Source of the DNA: an uncultured Prevotella sp.
GTDB taxonomy: Bacteria; Bacteroidota; Bacteroidia; Bacteroidales; Bacteroidaceae
Length of the DNA stretch: 64,000 bases
Reading direction: 5' to 3'
NCBI GenBank assembly: GCA_905234845.1
Contig: CAJOIW010000009.1
Coordinates: 1 to 64,000 of the forward strand
Part shown: piece after piece, positions 29,658 to 40,046 of the stretch
Layout: every line of letters starts with the position of its first letter
Numbering within the stretch: the first letter of the stretch is position 1
The notes under the pieces: model-generated
Databases searched by the model: none
Told to the model about the DNA's origin: nothing
Seen by the model: only the letters and a program-made list of their open reading frames with translations
Made by a program: the position numbers and the translations under genes

Positions 29658-31138
29658 AAAATACTCTTCGTCTCATTGTGATGACACTCATCACCTGTCA
29701 TTTGTCACCTATCACCACCTCAGCACAGACACTAAATGTGAACATGGGACAGGTAACCTATGCCTATAGGAGCGACAAGACCAATGACATGACATACACC
29801 AACGGTACCACGCTAACCATCTGCGGTAAGACTTACAACACAGCTGACATAGACAACATTACCATCGACAACACTGCCGTAGGCGACTCAACCATCAGCG
29901 TGACTTATACCGAGACAACAGCGAAAGTCGTTGTATCGGGCGACATCGCCAGCATGGTCACGGCGGAAGTCAGCGGAGCTAAAGTGAAAATCGTACAGAG
30001 CGAAGAGCTGCAAAGCACCGTAAACTATACACTTACAGGCAATAGCAACGAGGGACTATTCTACATGGACGGTCACTTTAAGACCAACATCACCCTACGC
30101 GACCTTACCCTGAGTAACGCCACCGACTCGCTTATCTACATCGACTGCGGAAAGAAGGTCTATCTCATCCTTGAGGGCACCAACACGCTGACCGACGGCA
30201 TCAATGGTAAGCACAATGCGTGCCTCTACTCCGACGGTCACACAGAGATACAGGGCGACGGCACCCTCAACATTACCGCACGCACGAAGCACGGATTTAA
30301 CTCCGACGAGCGATTCGTCATGTCGGGCGGCACCGTAAACGTACTTGCCGCACCAGGCGATGGCTTTCACATTTCCGAACGCTTCACCATGACCGGTGGC
30401 ACCATCAACATCAAGAGTGTGGGCGACGGCATCGACGTGGGATTCAGAGGCGCCACCAAGGGAACAAAAGACCAGTATGAACACAACGGCTGGGCAGAGA
30501 TTAGCGGAGGCAATATCATCCTTGATGTCACTGGAGATACCTCGAAAGGTCTGAAAGCCGACAGCACCATCGTGGTATCTGGCACCGCCGACCTCAATAT
30601 CACTCTCAGCGGCAACTGTGTCTATAACGCTGTGGAGAGAGACATCAACGGCACCTCAGCCATCAAGACAGGCGGAGCCTATCAGCAAAGCGGCGGCACA
30701 GTATTTACCCTGCACACGGGCGAAGGCGGCCGCGGCATCAATGCCACCGACGAGGTCACCTTCACTGGCGGAACGGCTACTGTTGTCACCTGCGGTGAAC
30801 TCTATGCCTACGGCGCTTTGGAGAAGAAAAGCCATGCTGTAAAAAGTGACAAGAACATCTACATCAACGGAGGCGACCTGCGCATAGCCGCGTCTGCCGA
30901 CGATGGCAAGGCATTAGACCCAGGCTCTATCAAATACTACTTCTACATCAACGGAGGCACGCTCATGGCCATCAGCGGACAAGTTATTACTCCCGCCACA
31001 GGATCGAAGCAAGCTTATCGCAAATACGCCAACATCAGCCTCACCTCCGGACAAACCATTAAACTCAATGGTATCTCGTTCACCATACCTGCACCCTATA
31101 ATAACAAAAAATCGGCCATCATCGTATCGCCAGTTTAA
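29654..31138 (+). CDS. Carbohydrate-binding beta-helix protein (Cthe_2159/DUF4353-like)
   Basis: LILEGTNTLTDGINGKHNACLYSDGHTEIQGDGTLNITARTKHGFNSDE repeats; 4-bp overlap with the preceding gene. Confidence 0.8.
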   Translation: MKNTLRLIVMTLITCHLSPITTSAQTLNVNMGQVTYAYRSDKTNDMTYTNGTTLTICGKTYNTADIDNITIDNTAVGDSTISVTYTETTAKVVVSGDIASMVTAEVSGAKVKIVQSEELQSTVNYTLTGNSNEGLFYMDGHFKTNITLRDLTLSNATDSLIYIDCGKKVYLILEGTNTLTDGINGKHNACLYSDGHTEIQGDGTLNITARTKHGFNSDERFVMSGGTVNVLAAPGDGFHISERFTMTGGTINIKSVGDGIDVGFRGATKGTKDQYEHNGWAEISGGNIILDVTGDTSKGLKADSTIVVSGTADLNITLSGNCVYNAVERDINGTSAIKTGGAYQQSGGTVFTLHTGEGGRGINATDEVTFTGGTATVVTCGELYAYGALEKKSHAVKSDKNIYINGGDLRIAASADDGKALDPGSIKYYFYINGGTLMAISGQVITPATGSKQAYRKYANISLTSGQTIKLNGISFTIPAPYNNKKSAIIVSPV

Positions 31139-31169
31139 AGAAAAACTATAAAGTATAAAGTCAGAACAT

Positions 31170-32528
31170 ATGAAGAAACTATTTGTATCACTTCTGTTAG
31201 GTGCGCTTGCCGTGACTGGCGCACAGGCTCAGCTGCTCTACCGCATCTCGGGCAAAAACCTTGTAAAGCCCTCCTATATCATTGGTACTCACCATTTGGC
31301 AAAGGTGGCTTTCATCGATGAAATCAAAGGAGCTAAAACCGCACTCACCGAGGCCGAACAGGTCTATGGCGAGTTGGACTTTGATAATGTGATCTCGATG
31401 AACGGCATGCAGCAGGTACAGCAAGCCATGATGCTCCCTCAGGGACAGACTCTGAAAACCGTGCTCACTACTGAACAGTATCAGAAGCTCGACAAGTTTC
31501 TCGTCAAGATGATGAACGTGGGGCTTGACCACCCACAGGTGGGCGCACAGATGCTCGGACTAAAACCCGCCGCGCTGACCACGCAGCTCACCCTGCTCAG
31601 CTATCTGCAGAAGCACATGGGAGAATTCGACCCCAACAACACCTTCGACCAGTATTTCCAGATGACAGCCAAGAAAAACAACGAACCCGTCGGCGGACTG
31701 GAGACCATAGAGGAACAGACGAATATTCTCTACGGCAAGCCCCTGAAACGGCAGACCGAAGAGCTCATGTGCCTCATCGACAACTATGACTTCTATACCA
31801 CCAACATGGAGGAACTGACTAAAGCCTTCTACGCTCAAGACCTTGCCAAACTACAGGAAATCAGCGATGCCAAGATTGGCGGCTCATGCGACCCTACCGC
31901 TGCCGAGGAGGCCGCGCTTATCTACAACCGCAACGCCAACTGGGTAAAGAAGATGCCAGCCATCATGGCCGACAAGTCGACCCTCTTCGCTGTGGGAGCC
32001 CTTCACCTCTGTGGCGACAAGGGCGTGCTCAACCTGCTCCGCAAGGCTGGCTACACCGTTGAGCCCTACACAGGTGCCGAGACACCCATAAACGCTCCTT
32101 CCGCAAAGGCTAAGAACCAAAACGAAAAAGCCGCCAAGAAGCGTGTGGAAGAAATCTATGCGGATGTGTTCAGTGTATATAATAAAGTCAACGAGACTGA
32201 GGACATGACTCTTTTCAATTCCCGCAGCTTTGAGCAGGACTATTGCTCACAGGACTGGAACAACGCTGTGGCTGCCGTATTGGCCAAGGACGAGAATTTC
32301 TTCGACGCCGACTACTGGATTATGGGACAGGACTGGGATAACGTAAGCATCAAGGACGTGAAAGTCTCGAAGGTAACCGATACCGTTTACACTGCCACGC
32401 TCAATATTATCAATTTCGGTACAGCCCATCCTGCCAAACTCACATTGGTTTATGAGCGCGACAACTGGTACATTGACAACTTTATCGATGTGAAGTATGA
32501 CCAGGACTGGAAAGAATCTATGAAGTAA
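31170..32528 (+). CDS. TraB/GumN family protein with extra C-terminal domain
   Basis: LLYRISGKNLVKPSYIIGTHHLA and STLFAVGALHLCGDKGVLNLLRKAGYTVEPY; about 120 aa C-terminal extension. Confidence 0.8.
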   Translation: MKKLFVSLLLGALAVTGAQAQLLYRISGKNLVKPSYIIGTHHLAKVAFIDEIKGAKTALTEAEQVYGELDFDNVISMNGMQQVQQAMMLPQGQTLKTVLTTEQYQKLDKFLVKMMNVGLDHPQVGAQMLGLKPAALTTQLTLLSYLQKHMGEFDPNNTFDQYFQMTAKKNNEPVGGLETIEEQTNILYGKPLKRQTEELMCLIDNYDFYTTNMEELTKAFYAQDLAKLQEISDAKIGGSCDPTAAEEAALIYNRNANWVKKMPAIMADKSTLFAVGALHLCGDKGVLNLLRKAGYTVEPYTGAETPINAPSAKAKNQNEKAAKKRVEEIYADVFSVYNKVNETEDMTLFNSRSFEQDYCSQDWNNAVAAVLAKDENFFDADYWIMGQDWDNVSIKDVKVSKVTDTVYTATLNIINFGTAHPAKLTLVYERDNWYIDNFIDVKYDQDWKESMK

Positions 32529-32555
32529 ATCTAATCATCAGATATTATAGAAAAC

Positions 32556-32604
32556 GTGGAACGCCACCTTCCTGCTTACTTAATGTAGGAATGTGGCGTT
32601 CCAC
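32556..32604 (+). terminator. Hairpin between convergent genes
   Basis: GTGGAACGCCAC ... GTGGCGTTCCAC followed by ATTTTC. Confidence 0.75.
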
Positions 32605-32624
32605 ATTTTCGTCAGTTCCTTAAT

Positions 32625-33251
32625 TTATTTATAAGGTGGCACAGGTTTCCCTGGATGATGGATTTCAGCCAACGCCACATCGAAGATGAGCGTTGAGTGC
32701 GCAGGTATAGGATCGCTACCCTGTTCACCATAGCCAAGCTGATAGGGGATATAGATTTCCCATCGGTCGCCGATATGCATATATTGCAGTGCGGTGGCAA
32801 AGCCAGTTGTGAGCGTGCTCACTGCCATTTTCGTTGGCATGGCGGTAGACGGGTTGAACGTGCCGTAGTAGGTCTGGTCGAACACGTAGCCGTCAGCATA
32901 GCTCGTTGAGGGCAACAGTCGTCCGCGATAATGAACACGCACGGTATCGGTAAAGAGTGGGACTTCTGTGCCAGCGCCTTCACTGATGACATGTGCCACA
33001 ATATGGTCTTCTGCCTTGTCGGTGTCGAGCGAGCCGAGCGACCATGCCTTCAGCACCTTCCAGTCGGTCGCTCCCGCGGCCACACGCTGCTTGGCTGTGG
33101 CATAGAGCGAGTTGAAATAGCTCTCATTGGTCGGCTTCCAGTTCGGATATTCGTCAACCCCGTCGTCACTCTCGCTGCAGGCAACAAACGTTACACTTCC
33201 GAGCAACAATACAATGATATAAAATAATGATTTCCTCATATTTGTTTTCAT
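32625..33251 (-). CDS. FKBP-type peptidyl-prolyl isomerase lipoprotein
   Basis: Lipobox VTFVACSES; VRVHYRGRLLPSTSYADGYVFDQTY ... IPYQLGYGEQGSDPIPAHSTLIFDVALAEI. Confidence 0.88.
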   Translation of the reverse strand: MKTNMRKSLFYIIVLLLGSVTFVACSESDDGVDEYPNWKPTNESYFNSLYATAKQRVAAGATDWKVLKAWSLGSLDTDKAEDHIVAHVISEGAGTEVPLFTDTVRVHYRGRLLPSTSYADGYVFDQTYYGTFNPSTAMPTKMAVSTLTTGFATALQYMHIGDRWEIYIPYQLGYGEQGSDPIPAHSTLIFDVALAEIHHPGKPVPPYK

Positions 33252-33325
33252 TTCAATGCGGCACGCCGCATCTCTACATACTATTTGTCTATCCCCCTCC
33301 TTGTGAGGAGTGACGGGAAATGGGT

Positions 33326-34864
33326 TTACAATTTCTTCAGCAACGATGAGATGCTTACCTTATCTTCGATAATACCACGCAGTTCACTGATGGGCACGCG
33401 TTGCTGCTCCATGGTGTCACGATGGCGCAGGGTAACGCAGTTATCAGTGAGCGTATCGTGGTCTACTGTAACACAGTAAGGTGTACCGATGGCATCGTGA
33501 CGGCGATAGCGCTTACCGATAGAGTCTTTTTCCTCGTAGTGAGTATTGAAGTGGAAGCGTAGCTCATCGACAATCTCGCGCGCCTTTTCGGGCAGACCGT
33601 CTTTTCTAACAAGCGGCATGACACAACACTTCACGGGAGCCAGAGCTGCCGGCAGACGGAGCACTACACGTGTCTCGCCACCGTCGAGTTGTTCCTCCTG
33701 ATAGCTGTGGCACATAATGGAAAGGAACATGCGGTCCACGCCTATTGAGGTCTCGATGACAAACGGTGTATAGCTCTCGCCCGACTGCGGGTCGAAATAT
33801 TTAATGCTCTTGCCCGAGAATTTCTCATGCTGTGACAGGTCGAAATTCGTACGTGAGTGGATGCCTTCCACCTCTTTGAAACCGAAAGGCATGTGGAACT
33901 CGATGTCGGTAGCAGCATTAGCATAGTGGGCCAGCTTGTCGTGGTCGTGGAAACGGTAGTTCTCTGCGCCGAAGCCCAGTGCCTGATGCCATGCCATACG
34001 TGTCTGCTTCCACTTCGAGAACCATTCAAGCTCGGTGCCCGGCTGTACGAAGAACTGCATCTCCATCTGCTCGAACTCGCGCATACGGAAGATGAACTGA
34101 CGGGCCACAATCTCATTGCGGAAAGCTTTTCCTATCTGCGCGATACCGAAGGGAATCTTCATGCGACCAGTTTTTTGCACGTTCAGGTAATTCACAAAAA
34201 TACCTTGTGCGGTCTCCGGACGCAAATAAACCTTCATGGCTCCATCGGCCGACGCGCCCATCTCGGTGGCAAACATCAGGTTGAACTGGCGCACATCGGT
34301 CCAGTTGCGGGTACCGCTGATCGGGCATACTATCTCCTCGTCAAGGATAATCTGCTTCAGCTCCTCAAGGTCAGGTCCCTGCATGGCTGCGGCATAGCGC
34401 TCGTGCAGTGCGTCGCGCTTCTGCTTCAGCTCCTGCACGCGGGGCGAGGTGGCCAGATACTGCTCCTCGTTGAACGCCTCCTTGAAACGCTTTCGAGCCT
34501 TATCGACCTCTTTCTGAATTTTCTCGTCATATTTGGCCATCTGATCCTCAATGAGTACATCAGCACGATAGCGCTTCTTTGAGTCGCGGTTGTCGATGAG
34601 CGGGTCGTTGAACGCATCCACGTGGCCCGAAGCCTTCCAGATGGTTGGGTGCATGAAGATAGCCGAGTCGATGCCCACAATGTTCTCATGGAGCAATACC
34701 ATCGACTTCCACCAATACTCTTTTATATTGTTTTTCAGTTCCACACCATTCTGACCGTAGTCGTAGACAGCGCCCAGTCCGTCGTAAATGTCGCTTGAGG
34801 GAAACACAAAGCCATATTCCTTGCAATGGCTCACAATCTTCTTGAAAACGTCTTCTTGTGCCAT
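33326..34864 (-). CDS. glyQS: Glycine-tRNA ligase
   Basis: GFVFPSSDIYDGLGAVYDYGQNGVELKNNIKEYWW; MREFEQMEMQFFVQPG; class II aaRS motifs. Confidence 0.95.
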   Translation of the reverse strand: MAQEDVFKKIVSHCKEYGFVFPSSDIYDGLGAVYDYGQNGVELKNNIKEYWWKSMVLLHENIVGIDSAIFMHPTIWKASGHVDAFNDPLIDNRDSKKRYRADVLIEDQMAKYDEKIQKEVDKARKRFKEAFNEEQYLATSPRVQELKQKRDALHERYAAAMQGPDLEELKQIILDEEIVCPISGTRNWTDVRQFNLMFATEMGASADGAMKVYLRPETAQGIFVNYLNVQKTGRMKIPFGIAQIGKAFRNEIVARQFIFRMREFEQMEMQFFVQPGTELEWFSKWKQTRMAWHQALGFGAENYRFHDHDKLAHYANAATDIEFHMPFGFKEVEGIHSRTNFDLSQHEKFSGKSIKYFDPQSGESYTPFVIETSIGVDRMFLSIMCHSYQEEQLDGGETRVVLRLPAALAPVKCCVMPLVRKDGLPEKAREIVDELRFHFNTHYEEKDSIGKRYRRHDAIGTPYCVTVDHDTLTDNCVTLRHRDTMEQQRVPISELRGIIEDKVSISSLLKKL

Positions 34865-34911
34865 AAGTCTTAATTAAATTACGAAAATTCGTGTGCAAAG
34901 GTACAAATATA

Positions 34912-34939
34912 AATGAAGAATGAAGAATGAAGAATGAAG
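34912..34939. repeat. 7-nt tandem repeat (AATGAAG x4)
   Basis: Direct reading. Confidence 0.92.
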
Positions 34940-35056
34940 AATTTTCATGGAAAAAACGTTTTTTATGTTTTCCTATCCTCATATGTTATGATTACCAGTG
35001 CCAGTCTTTCTTCGCACGAGAAACCAACTTTTATGATTCGAACGCTTATCTTTCAC

Positions 35057-35150
35057 AAAGTAATAGTATATATATTACCAAGTAAAAGTATATATATTAC
35101 TCAGTAATAGTATATATATTACCGAGTAAAAGTATATATATTACTTTGTG
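35057..35150 (-). repeat. AT-rich 22-bp tandem palindromic array, copy B (4 units, inverted relative to copy A)
   Basis: GTATATATATTAC starting at 35066, 35088, 35110 and 35132; exact 22-bp period. Confidence 0.9.
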
Positions 35151-35362
35151 AAACCTTAGCTTTCACATCGTGAAAGGTAAGCCCCTGCGCCGTAGGATAC
35201 TGTTTTTGGCTCGCATTTTTTGTCATTTCGCTTTTTTTTCGTAATTTTGCGACAAAGTTGCGAAGTTACTTTATATCGATCAAAAAGAAGAAACGAGAAT
35301 CTATTTCTTTACGTCTGATTATCCGTAACTGAGTCCAAATCGAAACAGAAAAACAGCAATAT

Positions 35363-38263
35363 ATGAGCGACGAAATAAAAGACAGCATCGCAGAAGAGGA
35401 TGCCTTAGAACAGTCAGAAACAGCGAGCGAAAGCAACGATGGTCAGGCTAACGAGTCGACCGAAGAGCAAACTACAGACGCTCCCGAGGAACAGGATGAA
35501 ACAGATGCCGGTGAGCCGGAACAGCATAGTGACTACCAGCCCGTGAACCGATTCGACGCCTCAGCGGTGAAGAATCTCTCAGGAATGTACCAAAACTGGT
35601 TCCTCGACTATGCCTCTTACGTGATTTTGGAGCGTGCCGTGCCACATATTGAGGATGGATTGAAACCTGTTCAACGACGTATTCTGCACTCCATGAAACG
35701 CATGGACGACGGACGATTCAACAAGGTTGCCAACATCGTAGGACACACCATGCAGTTCCATCCTCACGGCGATGCCTCCATTGCCGACGCGCTGGTGCAA
35801 ATGGGACAAAAAGACCTGCTTGTCGACACACAAGGCAACTGGGGAAACATTCTCACCGGTGACCGCGCCGCCGCCCCCCGATACATCGAAGCACGACTAT
35901 CTAAGTTTGCCCTTGATACCGTCTTCAACCCCAAAACCACAGAATGGCAACTTTCCTACGACGGGCGAAATAAAGAGCCTATCACCCTGCCTGCCAAATT
36001 CCCGCTACTGCTCGCACAGGGTGCCGAGGGTATTGCCGTGGGGTTGTCATCGAAAATCCTACCCCACAACTTCAACGAGATCTGCGAAGCCGCCATCGCC
36101 TATCTGCGTGGTGAAGCCTTCCAGCTCTTCCCCGACTTTCCAACCGGCGGTAGCATTGATGTGTCGAAATACAACGACGGACAACGTGGCGGTATGCTCA
36201 AGGTACGCGCTAAAATTGAAAAACTTGATCAAAAAACACTGGTCATCCGCGAGATTCCTTTTGGCAAGACTGCCGACACACTGAAGGAGTCGATACTCCG
36301 TGCCGTAGAGAAAGGGAAGATTAAGGTGAAACGCGTTGACGACATGACATCCGCCGACGTGGAGATACAAGTGCATCTGGCTCCTGGTGTGTCGTCGGAC
36401 AAGACCATCGACGCATTGTTTGCCTTCTCCGACTGCGAGGTAAGTATCTCACCCAACTGCTGCGTCATCGATGACAACAAACCCCAGTTCCTCACTGTGA
36501 GTGATGTGCTGCGTCGCTCCACCGACCATACCCTCGCCCTACTACGGCGCGAGTTGGAGATTCGCAAAGCCGAACTGCTGGAGCAACTCTTCTTCTCCTC
36601 GCTCGAGCGCATCTTCATCGAGGAACGCATCTACAAGGACAAGAAATTCGAAAATGCTGAATCGCTCGATGCCGTTGTAGAACACGTGGACGGACGACTT
36701 GAGCCTTTCAAGAAAGACCTCGTGCGCGAAGTAACGCGCGACGATATCCTGCGTCTGCTCGAGATAAAGATGCAACGCATCCTGAAGTTCAACAAAGACA
36801 AGGCTGATGAGCTTATCAAGAAGATAAAATCCGAAATCAAGAAAATCAACCACGACCTGGCCCACATGGTCAACGTGACCATCAACTGGTTCACCTTCCT
36901 GAAAGAGAAGTACGGCAATGAGCATCCGCGACTCACCGAAATCAAGAACTTCGACACCATTGTGGCCGCAAAAGTGATTGAGGCCAACCAGAAACTCTAC
37001 ATCAACCGTCAAGAAGGCTTTGTCGGCACAGCATTGAAAAAAGACGAGTTCGTGTGCAACTGTTCCGAGATAGACGATATCATCATCTTCTACCGCGACG
37101 GAAAATACAAGGTGACACGCGTGGCAGAGAAACTCTTTGTCGGGAAAAACGTCATCCACGTAGGCGTGTTCAAGAAAAACGACAAACGAACTACTTATAA
37201 TGTGGTGTATCGCGATGGAAAGGCCGGCCCGTGCTACATTAAGCGTTTCAACATCCCCGGCATCACCCGCGACCGCGAGAACGACCTCACACTCGGCAAA
37301 CCCGAGTCGCGAGTAATGTACTTCACCGCCAATCCCAACGGTGAGGCTGAAGTCATTAAGGTCAACCTCGACCCTGCTGTGAAACGGCGCGCACTCATCT
37401 TCACCAAAGACTTTGCAGAAATTGGAGTGAAAGGTCGTGGCAGCAGAGGAAACCTGCTCACCAAGCAACCCGTTCAGCGCATCAGCCTTAAGAGCCACGG
37501 ACACTCCACGCTCGGCGGACGGAAAGTGTGGTTCGATCCCGATGTGAAACGCCTCAATTTCGATGAACACGGACAGTTGCTCGGCGAGTTCAACGAGAAC
37601 GACCTCATCCTCGTCATCCTCAACAACGGTGAATTCTATACAACCAACTTTGATGTGAACAATCACTACGAAGACAACATCCGCGTCATTGAGAAATTCA
37701 ATCCCGAGAAGGTATGGAGTGCTGTCATCTACGACGCCGACAACAAAGGATATGCCTATGCCAAGCGCTTCCTCTTCGAGCCCTTCCGCAAGCATCAAAA
37801 CTACATAGGCGAGAATCCAGCATCGCGAGCCGTTCTACTCTCCGACCATCCCTATCCGCGCATCCGCGTTACTTTTGGCGGAGCCGACAGCGTGCGTCCG
37901 CCCATGGAGATAGAACTCGAAGAATTTGTTGCTGTGAAAGGCTTTAAGGCTAAGGGCAAACGCATCGCCACATGGGAAATTGCATCAATAGAAGATATCG
38001 AGCCTACCCGTCAACCCGAACCGGAAGAAGCTCCGGAGGAAACAGAGAATACAGAAACCCCAGAGAGCCCAGAAATTCCAGAAACTATAGAAAAACCGGA
38101 AACTCCGGAAAACACAGAAAAGCCAGAAAACTTGGAGAAATCAGAGAAACCGGCACCGGCAACTTCTCCAGAGCCCACTATCGACGAATCTGGAAACATT
38201 ATCTTCACCTATAATTCCAAACCCGATGAAAGCGGTCAGTTCAGTCTTTTCCCCGATGAGTAG
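35363..38263 (+). CDS. parC: DNA topoisomerase IV subunit A-like protein
   Basis: DYASYVILERAVPHIEDGLKPVQRRILHSMKRM; HPHGDASIADALVQM; long P/E-rich C-terminal tail. Confidence 0.85.
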   Translation: MSDEIKDSIAEEDALEQSETASESNDGQANESTEEQTTDAPEEQDETDAGEPEQHSDYQPVNRFDASAVKNLSGMYQNWFLDYASYVILERAVPHIEDGLKPVQRRILHSMKRMDDGRFNKVANIVGHTMQFHPHGDASIADALVQMGQKDLLVDTQGNWGNILTGDRAAAPRYIEARLSKFALDTVFNPKTTEWQLSYDGRNKEPITLPAKFPLLLAQGAEGIAVGLSSKILPHNFNEICEAAIAYLRGEAFQLFPDFPTGGSIDVSKYNDGQRGGMLKVRAKIEKLDQKTLVIREIPFGKTADTLKESILRAVEKGKIKVKRVDDMTSADVEIQVHLAPGVSSDKTIDALFAFSDCEVSISPNCCVIDDNKPQFLTVSDVLRRSTDHTLALLRRELEIRKAELLEQLFFSSLERIFIEERIYKDKKFENAESLDAVVEHVDGRLEPFKKDLVREVTRDDILRLLEIKMQRILKFNKDKADELIKKIKSEIKKINHDLAHMVNVTINWFTFLKEKYGNEHPRLTEIKNFDTIVAAKVIEANQKLYINRQEGFVGTALKKDEFVCNCSEIDDIIIFYRDGKYKVTRVAEKLFVGKNVIHVGVFKKNDKRTTYNVVYRDGKAGPCYIKRFNIPGITRDRENDLTLGKPESRVMYFTANPNGEAEVIKVNLDPAVKRRALIFTKDFAEIGVKGRGSRGNLLTKQPVQRISLKSHGHSTLGGRKVWFDPDVKRLNFDEHGQLLGEFNENDLILVILNNGEFYTTNFDVNNHYEDNIRVIEKFNPEKVWSAVIYDADNKGYAYAKRFLFEPFRKHQNYIGENPASRAVLLSDHPYPRIRVTFGGADSVRPPMEIELEEFVAVKGFKAKGKRIATWEIASIEDIEPTRQPEPEEAPEETENTETPESPEIPETIEKPETPENTEKPENLEKSEKPAPATSPEPTIDESGNIIFTYNSKPDESGQFSLFPDE

Positions 38264-39035
38264 CATAAGGGGATTCATACTCATTGCGCTCTTAAGCATT
38301 ACAGCCAGCCTTCCTGCGCAAGAACCCGACAGCACCATGCGCGTCCGAATGATTGGTATCGGCACCGTAAATATCCTCGACACCTATCTCTCCCCAGAGA
38401 ACTACACGGGCACGGAAATCAGATACGTCAGCATAACCTCAAAGCCCAGCCGATGGAATCGTCTGCGCCAACGCATCATCCATCAAGGCGATGTCTCCGT
38501 AAGCCATAACCACGCCGACAACAATAACGAAATGGCCGGATTCTACAATTTCCAATATGGCCTTACACACGGATGGATGCTCACCGAAGACCTGTACGCA
38601 TGGGTCGGTGGTAGCGTGGATGCTACGCTCGGTTTTGTCTATAACATGCGCAACAGCAACAATCCCGCACAGGCAAAGGTCGCACTCAACCTCGCGCCCA
38701 TGGCCGGACTGACCTATAAATTCAGCATCAAGCACCGTCCCTTCAGCCTCAACTATGAAGCCACAGCACCGCTCTGTGGACTGATGTTCTCACCGAACTA
38801 CGGTCAATCGTATTACGAAATCTTTAACCGAGGTAATTACGACCACAACATCGTGCCCACCACACTCATCTCCACCCCGTCTCTTCGACAACTCCTCACG
38901 CTGGAGTTTCCTCTGCTACGCAGAAAATTTCGCATAGGCTACCTCGGCGACTACCAGCAAGCAAAGGTAAACCACTTGAAATATCACAACTATACCCACG
39001 CCCTCGTCGTGGGCATGACCATATGGAGAAAATGA
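38256..39035 (+). CDS. DUF3316-like outer-membrane/periplasmic protein
   Basis: Signal peptide; YLSPENYTGTEIRYVSITSKPSRW; overlaps the parC 3' end. Confidence 0.7.
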   Translation: MSSIRGFILIALLSITASLPAQEPDSTMRVRMIGIGTVNILDTYLSPENYTGTEIRYVSITSKPSRWNRLRQRIIHQGDVSVSHNHADNNNEMAGFYNFQYGLTHGWMLTEDLYAWVGGSVDATLGFVYNMRNSNNPAQAKVALNLAPMAGLTYKFSIKHRPFSLNYEATAPLCGLMFSPNYGQSYYEIFNRGNYDHNIVPTTLISTPSLRQLLTLEFPLLRRKFRIGYLGDYQQAKVNHLKYHNYTHALVVGMTIWRK

Positions 39036-40045
39036 CCATGAAGATCACCCGACTATTCACACTCCTCTTCCTACTGCCTTTGCTCTTCGTCGGCTGCATT
39101 GATGAAGACGAATATGCCGACTCACCACAAGGCAACTTTGAGGCGCTTTGGAAAATCATCGATGAGCATTATTGCTTCTTTGATTATAAAGCCCAACAAT
39201 ATGGACTTGACTGGGATGAGATACACACACGCTATGCCCGACAGATAGATGCCTCGATGACCGAAGGGCAGCTCTTTGAGGTGTTAGGAAATATGCTCTC
39301 CGAACTGCGCGACGGCCACGTGAACATGTACTCATCGTGGGACGTGGCACGCAACTGGTCGTGGCACGAAGATTTCCCCGCAAACTTCTCTGACAACCTC
39401 CTCGACGAATATCTTGGCACCGACTACCGAATCGCTGCCGGACTGCGCTACCGTATTCTTGACGACAACATCGGCTACATACGCTGCGCATCGTTTGCCA
39501 ATGAGTTTGGGGCTGGCAACCTTGACGACATCCTACTCTACCTTGCTCCCTGTCGCGCTCTCATCATCGATGTACGCGACAATGCCGGCGGACAGATAAC
39601 CGCAGCCGAACAATTGGCCGCACGCTTCACTAATGAGGAACGGCTCGTGGGCTATATGCAACACAAGACCGGACGTGGGCACAACGATTTCTCGAAGATG
39701 GAAGAGCAGCGGCTGAAACCCTCAAAAGGTATTCGCTGGCAGAAGCGCGTGGCCGTATTGACCAACCGCTCGGTCTACAGCGCAGCCAACGAGTTTGTGA
39801 AATACATGAAACAATGCCCTAACGTCATTACCGTTGGCGACCAGACAGGCGGTGGTGCCGGTCTGCCCTTTACCTCAGAGCTGCCTTGCGGATGGAGCGT
39901 ACGTTTCTCCGCCTGTCCCATGTACGACATCAACCGCCAGCCCACCGAGTTCGGCATTCAGCCCGACCACCGTGCCGAGCTCTCACAAGCCGATATGCTC
40001 CGAGGCTATGACACCATCATTGAGACCGCGCGCAAACAAATATGA
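39023..40045 (+). CDS. S41 family (C-terminal processing) peptidase lipoprotein
   Basis: Lipobox LLFVGCIDED; LRDGHVNMYS, IIDVRDNAGGQITAAEQLAARF, NRSVYSAANEFVKYM. Confidence 0.88.
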   Translation: MEKMTMKITRLFTLLFLLPLLFVGCIDEDEYADSPQGNFEALWKIIDEHYCFFDYKAQQYGLDWDEIHTRYARQIDASMTEGQLFEVLGNMLSELRDGHVNMYSSWDVARNWSWHEDFPANFSDNLLDEYLGTDYRIAAGLRYRILDDNIGYIRCASFANEFGAGNLDDILLYLAPCRALIIDVRDNAGGQITAAEQLAARFTNEERLVGYMQHKTGRGHNDFSKMEEQRLKPSKGIRWQKRVAVLTNRSVYSAANEFVKYMKQCPNVITVGDQTGGGAGLPFTSELPCGWSVRFSACPMYDINRQPTEFGIQPDHRAELSQADMLRGYDTIIETARKQI

Positions 40046-40046
40046 G

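Noticed and set aside
36542-37798. 418-aa minus-strand ORF inside parC
   Set aside because: Shadow of the strongly supported parC reading frame; composition typical of antisense frames.
39834-40046. N-terminal 71 aa of the 378-aa ORF
   Set aside because: Overlaps the end of the S41 peptidase in another frame; the DUF3667-like start at 40047 fits better.
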